DNA from: a virus | Reading direction: 5' to 3' (one strand) | IMG/VR virus record: IMGVR_UViG_3300049484_000146 | Span: 1-37,417 of that record | Length of the DNA stretch: 37,417 nt | Shown: piece by piece, positions 30,770-37,417 of the stretch | How positions within the stretch are numbered: the first letter of the stretch is position 1 | How the letters are laid out: each line of letters opens with the position of its first letter | Notes under the pieces: model-generated | Told to the model about the DNA's origin: nothing | The model's input: only the letters and a program-made list of their open reading frames with translations | The model's database searches: none | Position numbers and translations under genes: made by a program

Positions 30770-32438
30770 GTATCCCCCTGTCATATTCGGTAAACTTGCT
30801 AAACTCTCCCTTAAAGTACAACATCGTGTCGCCGCCGGCGGTGTATCGTGACGCGTCCACTCGGACTAAAGTTTTGGGTTCAAAACTTGATTCCTGCGCT
30901 CCAGGGTTGCTCATATTTGACTTGGTTTTCTTGCGCCACAGAATTACCACCTGATCGCTGTCAGCCCCAATGCTTGAACTGTCCTTGAGGTCGTTCATGG
31001 TCATTATCGTGCCATCCTCTACCTTCCGTGGTTGGGCAATCAGAATCAGGGGTATATGTAATTCTTCGGCCAACATTTTAAATCCCCGCGTCACGTTTCC
31101 CACCTCTGCCGACACATGGGCCAAAGATCGGATGAGAAAATGAAGGTTGTCAAAAATAACCAACTTTAATCCGTACCGGCGCACCGCCGCCCGTATCGTC
31201 TTAAATACTGTCTCGGTAGTGATATTCTTGTAGTTGTAGCCAAAATATAATGGGATATCCATGATGGTTTCGGCCACATTCAGGGCAGCATCTCGGGTGA
31301 AACTCTCTTTAGATATGAACCCCTCGGCTTCGATAACCTTTTTGGCTAATCGTTCCGGGCGCATCTCCAGGCAATAGACCAGGGCCGGATACCCACGCTT
31401 GGCATTGTAGGTGGCAATGTTCAAGGCCATAGTTGACTTTCCTGTCTTGGGAACAGCGGACAAGGTTATAAGGTCTCCTCCCTCAATGGCCCCTAAGAGC
31501 TTATCTACGTTACGCCAAGGGGTTCTTATCTCTGAGCTTAAATCCTTTTCGTGTTCAAACAGTTTAAAAACTGACTCGAAGAAGTGGACCACATTGTCAA
31601 TTTTCTTTTGGGTGGCCTGGGTTAAGTCGTAGGTTTCGTTGCAGGTGAAATATTCGTTGGCATCTTTGAACCCTTCCTCCCGGATGAAATAGCACCGTTC
31701 CAACCCGAGCCGTGGGGCAAGTTCATCGCTGGCAATGTTCCCCTTTTCATCGTTGTCGTACCAGAGATATATTTTGTCCAGATGGTCAAGTTGGTCTATC
31801 CATTCCGGGGCGAAGCTGGCGCATCCGGTTGACCCGGAAACCACGTTCTTGATCCCGGCCTGCCAACACATGATGGCATCAAACTCTCCCTCCGTTATCA
31901 AAACTTCGGTGGCGCTTTTGAGACAGTCCTGATTGAACAGGGCAGACTTTGCGTCCTTCACCCGCTTAAATTCCTTGCCCGGTGGCATGGACCGAAACTT
32001 GAAGTTGATCAGTTTACCAGCCTCATAGTATGGGATCGCAATCCACCCACCCTGATTGTCGGCCATGAACCCCAGATTGAAGTGCTGTATAGTCTCCAGT
32101 TTCAAACCCCGCTTGATCAGATAGTCAAATGCAGCCGGGTTGTCGAACAGGTCTTTGTGGTATTTGTCGGCATCGTCGTCGGGTGGCTTTTTGGGTTCCT
32201 TTGTGCCGGCGGCTTTGCGAAATGACACGAGGTTTTCGTTCAACTGGTCATTGAAGTGCCGGCGCAGGGTGGTCTCGTTTCCTTTCTCGTTGCACTTGTG
32301 ACAGAAGTAGACGTTTTTATCGGGGTCAATATAGAGGTGAAACTTTTCATCCTCGCAGAAAGGACAGTTGGTTATGTCCTGACCAGAGGATTGCTTGATC
32401 GGGAATCCTTTGGCTTCCAAATAATCAGCAAGTTTCAT
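30759..32438 (-). CDS. Bifunctional primase-helicase, T7 gp4-like
   Basis: This is a 559-residue protein. Residues 25-49 form the primase zinc ribbon (CPFC then CHKC). The Toprim domain follows with ITEGEFDA (181-188) and WYDNDEKG near 230. The C-terminal DnaB-type helicase has Walker A VPKTGKST (329-336) and Walker B LVIFDNLHF near 430. It unwinds DNA and primes lagging-strand synthesis at the phage fork; no phage DNA polymerase is seen, so the host polymerase is probably recruited. Its ATG overlaps the initiator stop. Confidence 0.92.
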   Translation of the reverse strand: MKLADYLEAKGFPIKQSSGQDITNCPFCEDEKFHLYIDPDKNVYFCHKCNEKGNETTLRRHFNDQLNENLVSFRKAAGTKEPKKPPDDDADKYHKDLFDNPAAFDYLIKRGLKLETIQHFNLGFMADNQGGWIAIPYYEAGKLINFKFRSMPPGKEFKRVKDAKSALFNQDCLKSATEVLITEGEFDAIMCWQAGIKNVVSGSTGCASFAPEWIDQLDHLDKIYLWYDNDEKGNIASDELAPRLGLERCYFIREEGFKDANEYFTCNETYDLTQATQKKIDNVVHFFESVFKLFEHEKDLSSEIRTPWRNVDKLLGAIEGGDLITLSAVPKTGKSTMALNIATYNAKRGYPALVYCLEMRPERLAKKVIEAEGFISKESFTRDAALNVAETIMDIPLYFGYNYKNITTETVFKTIRAAVRRYGLKLVIFDNLHFLIRSLAHVSAEVGNVTRGFKMLAEELHIPLILIAQPRKVEDGTIMTMNDLKDSSSIGADSDQVVILWRKKTKSNMSNPGAQESSFEPKTLVRVDASRYTAGGDTMLYFKGEFSKFTEYDRGIHGY

Positions 32439-33211
32439 TGGTTCACCCCGTCACGCTTGGCTAAATAGTCCATGTAATCGTCCATCTTGTCTGTCTGGGG
32501 TTGATTTACTGACTCGTCTATGAATTTGCTTTGGTTCAGGTATGGCAGGGGGCCAGGAATATAATCACCTCCGTTTTTTGTCCAATCCAAACTTTTTTTC
32601 TGTGCCTCAAGAGTTACCATCATCACGGCCAATTCTGGTAATATTTTAATTTTGGTTAAATGTCTCCACTTTGCCAGACACACCGGCTTACCCTGCTTCC
32701 TTCTCCCTGGATAGGCTTTCCACCAAATTTCAAAATCTTCATCTACCCCGTTTCCCCGGTTCGGGGAAACAAGAGTAGTTTCTTCTCTTAACTTATCTTT
32801 ACTTAACTTAAGGCCGGAGTCCTCCGGGATAACTCCCGGAGTAGTCCCGGAGTCCTCCGGGAGTTCTCCATCATAAGCGGGTATCTTGGACGGTGCTTCC
32901 CTGTCTGGTCTAAGCCTTTGATTATCCTTGAATTTTGGGTATTGTATAAACCATTCTTTGTCTACCTTATAACGCAAAATTAATTCTTTTTCTGTAGCAT
33001 CTTTGAAGAATTTTGCTATTTTTTCTGAGGTAATATGTTCAAGGAGGGGAACCACCATTGCCCGGAAAACTTTTGGGCTACCAGATATACGTCCTTCAAT
33101 GTCAAGGTGAGATAATCCCCAGGTGAACAGGAGTCGGTGGGTATCATTTTCCAAGGCGGCTACTGCCTCATTCAATGATATTTTCTTGGAAAGCATCCTG
33201 CCGTCAGCCAT
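32435..33211 (-). CDS. Replication initiator / DnaD-like protein
   Basis: This 258-residue protein begins DGRMLSKKISLNEAVAALENDTHRLLFTWGLSHLDIEGRISGSPKVFRAMVVPLL, the N-terminal winged-helix-like part of phage replication initiators that pair with a helicase gene. The middle is low complexity (ELPEDSGTTPGVIPEDSG) and the end has WWKAYPGRRKQGKPVCLAKW, a second conserved part. The low-complexity DNA holds an iteron-like cluster. GGGGGT precedes the ATG. It couples to the primase-helicase by ATGA. Confidence 0.75.
   Translation of the reverse strand: MADGRMLSKKISLNEAVAALENDTHRLLFTWGLSHLDIEGRISGSPKVFRAMVVPLLEHITSEKIAKFFKDATEKELILRYKVDKEWFIQYPKFKDNQRLRPDREAPSKIPAYDGELPEDSGTTPGVIPEDSGLKLSKDKLREETTLVSPNRGNGVDEDFEIWWKAYPGRRKQGKPVCLAKWRHLTKIKILPELAVMMVTLEAQKKSLDWTKNGGDYIPGPLPYLNQSKFIDESVNQPQTDKMDDYMDYLAKRDGVNQ
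32814..32863. repeat. Iteron-like inverted/direct repeat cluster inside the replication initiator gene
   Basis: A 16-base unit at 32814-32829 (CCGGAGTCCTCCGGGA) recurs at 32847-32862. Each is itself nearly palindromic around CCGGAG and CTCCGG, and a further CTCCCGGAG lies between them. The 20 bases just to the left (32790-32811) are AT-rich. This is the layout of lambda-type origins, where iterons lie inside the initiator gene next to an AT-rich opening region. It may also simply encode repeated PEDSG residues. Confidence 0.5.
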
Positions 33212-33239
33212 TGTACCCCCACAAAAAAAATATCGAAAA

Positions 33240-33338
33240 TTATCTCTGCTGCTTCCACGCCGTCCACCGCACCCCGACTCGGCTTATCACCCTAAACGGC
33301 CACAGGATAATCCAGAGCAGGGCGCGGGGGAGGGACAT
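33240..33338 (-). CDS. 32-residue membrane peptide after the repressor gene
   Basis: The ATG follows the repressor TGA by one base, with CGGAGACTGAA upstream. The peptide is one hydrophobic, Trp-rich helix (LLWIILWPFRVISRVGV) with basic ends. It is the second cistron of the repressor operon. A membrane role is likely and unassigned. Confidence 0.45.
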   Translation of the reverse strand: MSLPRALLWIILWPFRVISRVGVRWTAWKQQR

Positions 33339-33339
33339 T

Positions 33340-33549
33340 TCAGTCTCCGTTGTCAACCTTGTCAATGAAGATTTCTGGTGGTACTGCCAATAGTTCCGCA
33401 ATCTTGTTGAGGACGCGGAACGACCCCACTCCACCCTTTTCCCAAGTGATAACCGACTGTCTGCTTACACCTGCCTGGGCAGCAAAAGCCTCCTGAGTAA
33501 GGCGGCGGGATTCCCGAATAAGTTTGATTTTTGAGCCATTGACTTTCAT
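33340..33549 (-). CDS. XRE-family transcriptional repressor
   Basis: This 69-residue protein has a Cro/C1-type helix-turn-helix (KIKLIRESRRLTQEAF, then QAGVSRQSVITWEKGG) and a helical end (LNKIAELLAVPPEIF). It lacks the C-terminal dimer/cleavage domain of long CI repressors. It starts at 33549 only a few bases after the predicted transcription start, so its mRNA is nearly leaderless. A longer reading from 33588 would run into the -35 box. It probably acts on the intervening operator region at 33.59-33.64 kb. Confidence 0.85.
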   Translation of the reverse strand: MKVNGSKIKLIRESRRLTQEAFAAQAGVSRQSVITWEKGGVGSFRVLNKIAELLAVPPEIFIDKVDNGD

Positions 33550-33559
33550 AGTGATTCCG

Positions 33560-33588
33560 ACCATAATCCAATTTACTCCCTGTGTCAA
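33560..33588 (-). promoter_or_regulatory. Leftward promoter of the repressor/replication operon
   Basis: On the minus strand TTGACA (33583-33588) is followed after 17 bases by TATGGT (33560-33565). The start would lie near 33553, about four bases before the repressor ATG at 33549, so the transcript is almost leaderless, as in lambda cI from PRM. The -35 forms an inverted repeat with the rightward -35. Confidence 0.75.
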
Positions 33589-33616
33589 GTTTTTTTTTCG
33601 ATGCGTACGATTTTTC

Positions 33617-33646
33617 TTGACAAGGCTGAAATACCCGTGCTATAAG
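33617..33646 (+). promoter_or_regulatory. Rightward early promoter
   Basis: TTGACA (33617-33622), an 18-base spacer and TATAAG (33641-33646) form a strong sigma70-like promoter. It lies back to back with the leftward promoter. Between the two -35 boxes is an AT-rich stretch of 27 bases with T runs and CGTACG, the likely operator. It drives the rightward operon beginning at 33753. Confidence 0.8.
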
Positions 33647-33658
33647 GGAATCATCACA

Positions 33659-33737
33659 CCCCGGCACCAAGTGGACATTGGAATGAAGCCGGGGGCAAAC
33701 CCTAAAGGGGCGGACAGCCGCCAGACTGAGCCGCCCC
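33659..33737 (+). promoter_or_regulatory. Structured leader with two strong stem-loops before the rightward operon
   Basis: CCCCGGC (33659-33665) pairs with GCCGGGG (33688-33694), with an inner CCAA/TTGG stem (33667-33681). GGGGCGG (33707-33713) pairs with CCGCCCC (33731-33737). The ribosome binding site AGGAGG comes two bases after the second stem. The two hairpins lie within the first 90 bases of the transcript, the usual place for attenuators or RNA-based antitermination elements. Confidence 0.6.
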
Positions 33738-33752
33738 CAGGAGGCAACGGAG

Positions 33753-33989
33753 ATGAAGGCCATCATCATTATTCTGTTAGCGATAATTTTATCCAGTTGT
33801 GTCAGCACTCGTTACCGGGAGGCGTATGAACGTGGCGAAATCACCGCTGCGCAAATGCTGGCATTTGAACAGGTTGAAAGACAGCAGATAGCCAATGCGT
33901 TCAATGAAATGGGGGCGAGCTTCCAAAGGCAGCAAATCATCAACAATATGAACCGCCCACAGACAGTGTATGTCTACCCGATGAGATAA
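33753..33989 (+). CDS. Small lipoprotein, first gene of the rightward operon
   Basis: This 78-residue protein has a signal peptide MKAIIIILLAIILSSC with a lipobox LSSC (13-16), then a charged helix YREAYERGEITAAQMLAFEQVERQQIA and a C-terminal VYVYP strand. AGGAGGCAACGG precedes the ATG. Its product would be a lipid-anchored early protein, perhaps acting at the envelope or in superinfection exclusion. This is inferred from position. Confidence 0.75.
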   Translation: MKAIIIILLAIILSSCVSTRYREAYERGEITAAQMLAFEQVERQQIANAFNEMGASFQRQQIINNMNRPQTVYVYPMR

Positions 33990-34001
33990 GGAGGACACCC
34001 C

Positions 34002-34280
34002 ATGATGGCCCCCTGGAAACCCTACCGCACCGCACCCCACATCGCCATCCCCCCAGGGTGGTCAGGGGGGCGTGTACCGGATGAACCCGAATCTCCGCCT
34101 GCGGTGGACGAGGACGACTACGACCGTATCCAGCGCAATGGGTGCCGGTACGATGCCATCGCTGCCCTCGGAACGGTAATTTCAAGGCTGGACGAACTTG
34201 ACCACGACGGCGAGGAGAGGTGGACACAACTGGCGCTGGAGATGCTTCGCAACTCACTGGAGAACGATTTGGAGGACTAA
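34002..34280 (+). CDS. Small hypothetical early protein
   Basis: This 92-residue protein is Pro-rich at the N-terminus (WKPYRTAPHIAIPPGWSGGR) and acidic and helical afterwards (AVDEDDYDRIQ, SLENDLED). AAGGAGG lies seven bases before the first of two ATGs. No family is recognised. Confidence 0.55.
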   Translation: MMAPWKPYRTAPHIAIPPGWSGGRVPDEPESPPAVDEDDYDRIQRNGCRYDAIAALGTVISRLDELDHDGEERWTQLALEMLRNSLENDLED

Positions 34281-34282
34281 CC

Positions 34283-34381
34283 ATGTGGACCGTGATTTGC
34301 TTCTTTGTCGGAGTTATCGCCGGATTTCTGATTTGCAGTCTTCTCGTTATCAGTTCAAGGGAGAATCGCTATGACCGTTAA
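34283..34381 (+). CDS. 32-residue membrane peptide
   Basis: It begins MWTVICFFVGVIAGFLICSL, a single TM helix with a basic end (SSRENRYDR). GGAGGACTAACC precedes the ATG. Short TM proteins of the same kind occur in the early operons of many phages. The function is unassigned. Confidence 0.55.
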   Translation: MWTVICFFVGVIAGFLICSLLVISSRENRYDR

Positions 34382-34544
34382 TGAGGTTGAAAGGCTTAGG
34401 CAGCAGGAGCGGAACATCGCCATCAACATCCAGCTTTTAACAGCTAAACTCCGGGAGGTGCAGTACCGGCTATTAAAACTCCACACCGAGGAGCGGGCGC
34501 TGGATGTGCAGCGGAAAAGGGTCTGCGGGGGGCTGGGAATCTGA
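34371..34544 (+). CDS. Small coiled-coil protein
   Basis: This 57-residue protein is one long charged helix (VERLRQQERNIAINIQLLTAKL, EERALDVQRKR). It overlaps the membrane peptide gene by 11 bases, and its TGA overlaps the next ATG (TGATG). GGGAG precedes the ATG. It may pair with the exonuclease that follows, but that is only from position. Confidence 0.55.
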   Translation: MTVNEVERLRQQERNIAINIQLLTAKLREVQYRLLKLHTEERALDVQRKRVCGGLGI

Positions 34545-35500
34545 TGGACAGAAAAAAGGGAATCGGCGGAACCGACATTAGCGCCATTGTGGGCATGAAT
34601 CCTTGGAAAACGCCCCTGGATGTCTGGTTGGACAAGACCGGACAGGCTGAGGACACCCCCGACAACGAAAACTTATGGTGGGGCCGGGAGATGGAGCCGG
34701 TATTGGCTAAGCGCTATGAGAAGGAAACGGGGGTAAAGGTCTATATCCCCCCGGTGGACGTTCTTCCCTATCGGCTAACGATGCCCCCGTGGTATCTTGG
34801 CTCCCCGGATGGCCTTATCAACTGTAATGAGATTGAAATGGTTACGCCGGTTGCAGAAGGCGGCGTAGACTTCAAGACTTCCGGCAGACCCCAGGAGTGG
34901 GGAGAACCCGGAACTGATGACATCCCCCAGCAGTATATCATTCAGGCCGAGTGGTACATGGGGCTCACTGGGGCGCAGTGGTGGGATGTGGCGGTTCTGC
35001 TCATGGGGTTCACCCGCAAGTTTGCTATCTACCGAGTTCACCGGGATGATGAGTTAATTGGAGACCTAACCGAAGCCGGGGAGAAATTCTGGAAAGACCA
35101 TGTGCTTACCGGTGTCGCCCCCGCCCTGGACGGTTCCAAATCGGCCACTGAATATCTCAAGCGGAAGTATCCCTCTAATCTGGGGCCGATGCTTGAGCCG
35201 ACTGATGCTGAAATATTGGCAACCATACAATCCTATCAATACGCAAGGAACAATCTAAAACACTTGGAAAGGGAAGTTGATGGTTATGAGAATATCCTCA
35301 AAGCCTTGGTTGGCGACTTCTCAGGATTGCAAGGTCCGTGGGGTTCCATCACCTGGAAAAAATCAAAGGACTCTGAAATAGTGGACTGGAAATCCCTTGC
35401 CACGAGTTATTCCGATTATCAAACCAAAATTAATAAATATACCACCATCCGCCCCGGCTCCCGCCGGTGGTTGCCAAAATTTAAGAAGGAGGATGTATGA
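34544..35500 (+). CDS. YqaJ-type viral recombination exonuclease
   Basis: This 318-residue protein has IGGTDISAIVGMNPWKTPLDVW at the start, then GREMEPVLAKRYEKETG, LGSPDG, GVDFKT (D...E/D-x-K nuclease core) and PQQYIIQAEWYMGLTG, the classic order of the YqaJ family. It is a lambda-exonuclease-like 5'-3' enzyme that makes single strands for annealing. It directly precedes recT with ATGA overlap, the standard pair. TGATG coupling from the upstream gene. Confidence 0.92.
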   Translation: MDRKKGIGGTDISAIVGMNPWKTPLDVWLDKTGQAEDTPDNENLWWGREMEPVLAKRYEKETGVKVYIPPVDVLPYRLTMPPWYLGSPDGLINCNEIEMVTPVAEGGVDFKTSGRPQEWGEPGTDDIPQQYIIQAEWYMGLTGAQWWDVAVLLMGFTRKFAIYRVHRDDELIGDLTEAGEKFWKDHVLTGVAPALDGSKSATEYLKRKYPSNLGPMLEPTDAEILATIQSYQYARNNLKHLEREVDGYENILKALVGDFSGLQGPWGSITWKKSKDSEIVDWKSLATSYSDYQTKINKYTTIRPGSRRWLPKFKKEDV

Positions 35501-36450
35501 ACGGAGATATCAAAGATGTCGCAGTAAAACCGGAACTAACTGGGGAGTCGGCAATCGTGCGGGATACCAGCGAATATGCCATGCTACTTGATTCAGCCAT
35601 GTTCAACCAGGCTTGGCGCGCTGCAACTATGTTCAGCAAATCGAAACTTGTGCCGGCCACTTTCCAAGGTTCCCCGGAGTCGTGCTTTGTGGCAATGCAC
35701 ATGGCGGTGCGTCTCAATTTAGACCCGATGGCCGTGATGCAGAAAACCTATATTGTCCACGGTCGCCCCGGAATGGAAGCTCAACTGGTCATCGCTTTGG
35801 TAAACTCCCGCGGCCCCTTCAAGGGTCCGATTCAATGGGAACAATCCGGGGAGGGAAACCAGAGACAATGGACTGCTTACGCTACCCACCGGGAAACCGG
35901 AGAACGGTGTGCGGCTACTGTGACTTGGCAGATGGTCACTGATGAGGGGTGGAACAAGGATAAGCAACTCCGGGATGGTGGGGGAGTGCAAAAATCCAAG
36001 TGGAACACGATTCCCGAACTCATGGGGAGGTATAGGTCTGCGGTTTTCTTGGCAAGACTGTATTGCCCCGAAGTTATCATGGGACTATCCACAGTGGACG
36101 AACTACAAGACATGGATGTGGTTGAATTAGAAACTATCCCGGCGGTTGTCGAAACCAAAGTGCCCCAGGTGGAGGTTATCAAGGAGAAGTTAAAACGCAC
36201 CCGCAAACCCTCCTCCGCACCCCCACCCGAAGTACCTGCGGAGGAAAATAACGCAGCCAGCGGCCCCTCATGGCTTCCACGGGCCATCTCAGAGGAGGCC
36301 ATAAAGGACATCGTGAGTCTGGCGGTGGACAAGGACTATCCGGTGGAGATGCTGCTCTCGGACTACGAGGTTCCAAAATTATCCGAACTCACCGAAGAAT
36401 CCGGCGCCAACATCCTGACCTTCCTGGCAGGACTGCCGGATGCGGGGTAA
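35497..36450 (+). CDS. recT: RecT-family single-strand annealing protein
   Basis: This 317-residue protein has AMFNQAWRAATMFSKSKLVPATFQGSPESCFVAMHMAVRL, NLDPMAVMQKTYIVHGRPGMEAQLVIALVN and WNTIPELMGRYRSAVFLARLYCPEV, the conserved RecT/Bet core. The C-terminus is Pro/Glu-rich and variable. It binds single strands made by YqaJ and anneals them during phage recombination and replication. Overlap with YqaJ is ATGA. Confidence 0.9.
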   Translation: MNGDIKDVAVKPELTGESAIVRDTSEYAMLLDSAMFNQAWRAATMFSKSKLVPATFQGSPESCFVAMHMAVRLNLDPMAVMQKTYIVHGRPGMEAQLVIALVNSRGPFKGPIQWEQSGEGNQRQWTAYATHRETGERCAATVTWQMVTDEGWNKDKQLRDGGGVQKSKWNTIPELMGRYRSAVFLARLYCPEVIMGLSTVDELQDMDVVELETIPAVVETKVPQVEVIKEKLKRTRKPSSAPPPEVPAEENNAASGPSWLPRAISEEAIKDIVSLAVDKDYPVEMLLSDYEVPKLSELTEESGANILTFLAGLPDAG

Positions 36451-36649
36451 CCAATTTCCCGGCGATTGGCCCATGCGGGTTTCGACCGGGGAAAACCTGG
36501 ACCAAAGTAGCCACCAGCGAAGCCTGTGCAGTAGCACCCGAAGGTCCAGGTAGGGTATCGGCAGCGGTGCTTGTCGTAATCCGGGTTGCGAATCAGGCGG
36601 CGTGGCCCCGTGCGCCTTATCATGGGGCGATTATCTCAAGGAGGACAAC
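36451..36649 (+). ncRNA. Gene-free, structured stretch between recT and the HicB-like gene
   Basis: No convincing gene is present. A perfect 8-bp inverted repeat, CCTGGACC (36496-36503) and GGTCCAGG (36543-36550), encloses about 39 bases. Upstream, TTTCCCGG and CCGGGGAAA can form another stem with one bulge (36456-36494). On the plus strand a possible ORF (36440, 37 residues) and on the minus strand a Cys/Gly/Tyr-rich frame overlap it, neither with good support. It may be a structured RNA or a remnant. Confidence 0.35.
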
Positions 36650-37162
36650 ATGGGCTTCTTCTGGACCAAGAATAATTGGGTATGTCCTGAAACGCGCTGG
36701 ACTGCTGCAAGTGGCCCTGTCAGCCATATTAAGAAAAATATGGAGGCATTTACCATGACCCCCGAAGCCGAGAATATGGTGCTGGTGCGTCGGGAGGATT
36801 TGGAAGTATCCCTAAAGTGTGCGGATTATGGCAGCGAAAGTTGGGATGAAGTTGGGATACGAGTTGAAGCTATTGACCGCCTCAAAGCCGCCCTGGCAGG
36901 AGAAACCACGGCCCCAGAAGAATACCTCAAGCGTCCTTACCATTACATCCTGGTCTGGGATGAGGAGAGCCAGACCTGGGCCGGGAAGGTCAAGGAACTG
37001 CCTGGGTGTTTGGCGCAGGGCGAATCGTGGGCCTTTACGATGGTGCGATTGCGTAGTGCCGCCCTTGACTGGATCGCCGCGGCCCTCGACCTGGGCCAGG
37101 AAATACCGGGGGTGGAAGGAGATGCCGGACCCGAAGGAGGAGTAACCAATGAAATACTGTGA
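36650..37162 (+). CDS. HicB-like protein with N-terminal extension
   Basis: This is a 170-residue protein. The last 65 residues (YHYILVWDEESQTWAGKVKELPGCLAQGESW, then LRSAALDWIAAALDLGQEIPG) match the HicB antitoxin-like fold: beta-alpha with the LPGC-GE motif and the end G-x-x-IP. The first 100 residues have MVLVRREDLEVSLKCADYG and a helix and are not recognised. AAGGAGG precedes the ATG at 36650; an ATG at 36755 with GGAGG upstream would give 135 residues. No HicA-type toxin is visible, so it is probably a solitary HicB used by the phage. Confidence 0.6.
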   Translation: MGFFWTKNNWVCPETRWTAASGPVSHIKKNMEAFTMTPEAENMVLVRREDLEVSLKCADYGSESWDEVGIRVEAIDRLKAALAGETTAPEEYLKRPYHYILVWDEESQTWAGKVKELPGCLAQGESWAFTMVRLRSAALDWIAAALDLGQEIPGVEGDAGPEGGVTNEIL

Positions 37163-37349
37163 GATACATAAAGACCTGACTGACGAGCCGGAGGAGGGTT
37201 GCCCACTTTGCCGTTGTATGCAGGAGAAAGCCGACATTATAACCAAGTGGGGACGAGAAGTGCGTATTTTACGAACTGCACTTGCTTTTACCCAAACACG
37301 TTTAGCAGAGGCTCAGGGTCAGGAGATACCGGAGCCGGAGGAGGAATGA
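37149..37349 (+). CDS. Small zinc-finger-type protein, ends in the terminal repeat
   Basis: This 66-residue protein has MKYCEIHKDLTDEPEEGCPLCRCMQ, a C..H...C-x-x-C set that could bind zinc, then a helix (VRILRTALAFTQTRLAEAQ) and the tail EIPEPEEE. GGAGGAGTAACCA precedes the ATG; it overlaps the HicB-like gene by 14 bases. Its 3' end is repeated at 1-79. The stop overlaps the next ATG. Confidence 0.75.
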   Translation: MKYCEIHKDLTDEPEEGCPLCRCMQEKADIITKWGREVRILRTALAFTQTRLAEAQGQEIPEPEEE

Positions 37350-37417
37350 TGACAGCTAAAATTCATTTAAGGCGCAACAATTCTTTTTCGTTTTGTGGAT
37401 TGTATGCAGGAAGAAGG
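37271..37417. repeat. Right copy of the 147-bp terminal direct repeat
   Basis: It is identical to 1-147 apart from G at 37397 in place of T at 127. The G restores an open frame through the small Cys gene that crosses the junction. Confidence 0.95.
37346..37417 (+). CDS. 5' end of the junction-spanning small Cys protein (partial)
   Basis: The frame begins MMTAKIHLRRNNSFSFCGL and runs open to the contig end (24 codons). Continuing at base 148 it makes the 65-residue protein annotated at 76-273. The ATG overlaps the previous TGA and has GGAGGAGGA upstream. Confidence 0.75.
   Translation, partial: MMTAKIHLRRNNSFSFCGLYAGRR

Noticed and set aside
33212-33239. T-rich stretch upstream of the initiator as a terminator
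   Set aside because: A T run is present on the leftward strand but no stem precedes it, so no terminator is claimed.
36363-36623. Minus-strand Cys/Gly/Tyr-rich frame near the end of recT
   Set aside because: It overlaps recT, has no ribosome binding site and no partner operon on that strand.
37271-37417. A true phage terminal repeat of 147 bp
   Set aside because: The size and single mismatch fit an assembly overlap of a circular permuted genome better. It is left open but not claimed.

Overview
The window is a complete or nearly complete genome of a tailed double-stranded DNA phage, probably a short-tailed (podovirus-like) one from an uncultured source. The first 147 bases recur as the last 147 bases with one mismatch. 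The map is therefore circular, about 37,270 bp per unit, and several features span the ends. The evidence for a phage is a full head and tail module: large and small terminase, a P22-type portal, a scaffold, an N4-gp56/P22-type coat protein, a head-tail adaptor, internal virion proteins and a pectate-lyase-fold tailspike. There is also a lysis cassette and a phage replication and recombination set. I see no RNA polymerase, DNA polymerase, integrase, tRNA or CRISPR array. Several lipoproteins, a spanin-like protein and sugar-surface genes suggest a Gram-negative host, but the host cannot be named from the sequence.

There are two transcription directions. A divergent control region at about 33.55-33.75 kb carries two back-to-back sigma70-like promoters. 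The leftward one expresses an XRE-family repressor almost without a leader, then a replication initiator, a T7-gp4-like primase-helicase, nucleases, RusA and small zinc-binding proteins (33.5-28.4 kb). The rightward one expresses a lipoprotein, small proteins, YqaJ exonuclease, RecT annealing protein, a HicB-like protein and a run of small Cys-rich proteins. That run crosses the contig ends and stops at about 1.0 kb.

A second leftward promoter candidate at about 28.38 kb has a long hairpin-rich leader. From it run the late genes: small and large terminase, portal, a three-gene sugar/methyl cassette (FAD oxidoreductase, glycosyltransferase, methyltransferase), an ADP-ribosyltransferase-like virion protein, an HNH endonuclease, scaffold, and a tandem pair of 104-residue proteins. 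Next come coat protein, a tandem pair of 150-residue proteins, adaptor, tail genes, internal proteins (one with an M23 peptidase domain), fibre and tailspike. Lysis genes follow (CHAP endolysin, holin-like, TM/coiled-coil proteins), and last a papain-like protease that meets the rightward operon tail to tail at about 0.99 kb. Most genes abut or overlap by ATGA, TGATG or TAATG, so translation is heavily coupled.

The most notable points are: an HNH endonuclease that has displaced the 3' end of rusA and carries the old tail; genes in the early region bounded by short direct repeats that contain stop codon plus Shine-Dalgarno; the sugar cassette inside the capsid operon; an opposite-strand lipoprotein gene between portal and terminase; an iteron-like cluster inside the replication initiator; structured leaders; and a terminal-overlap mismatch that switches a stop codon on or off.
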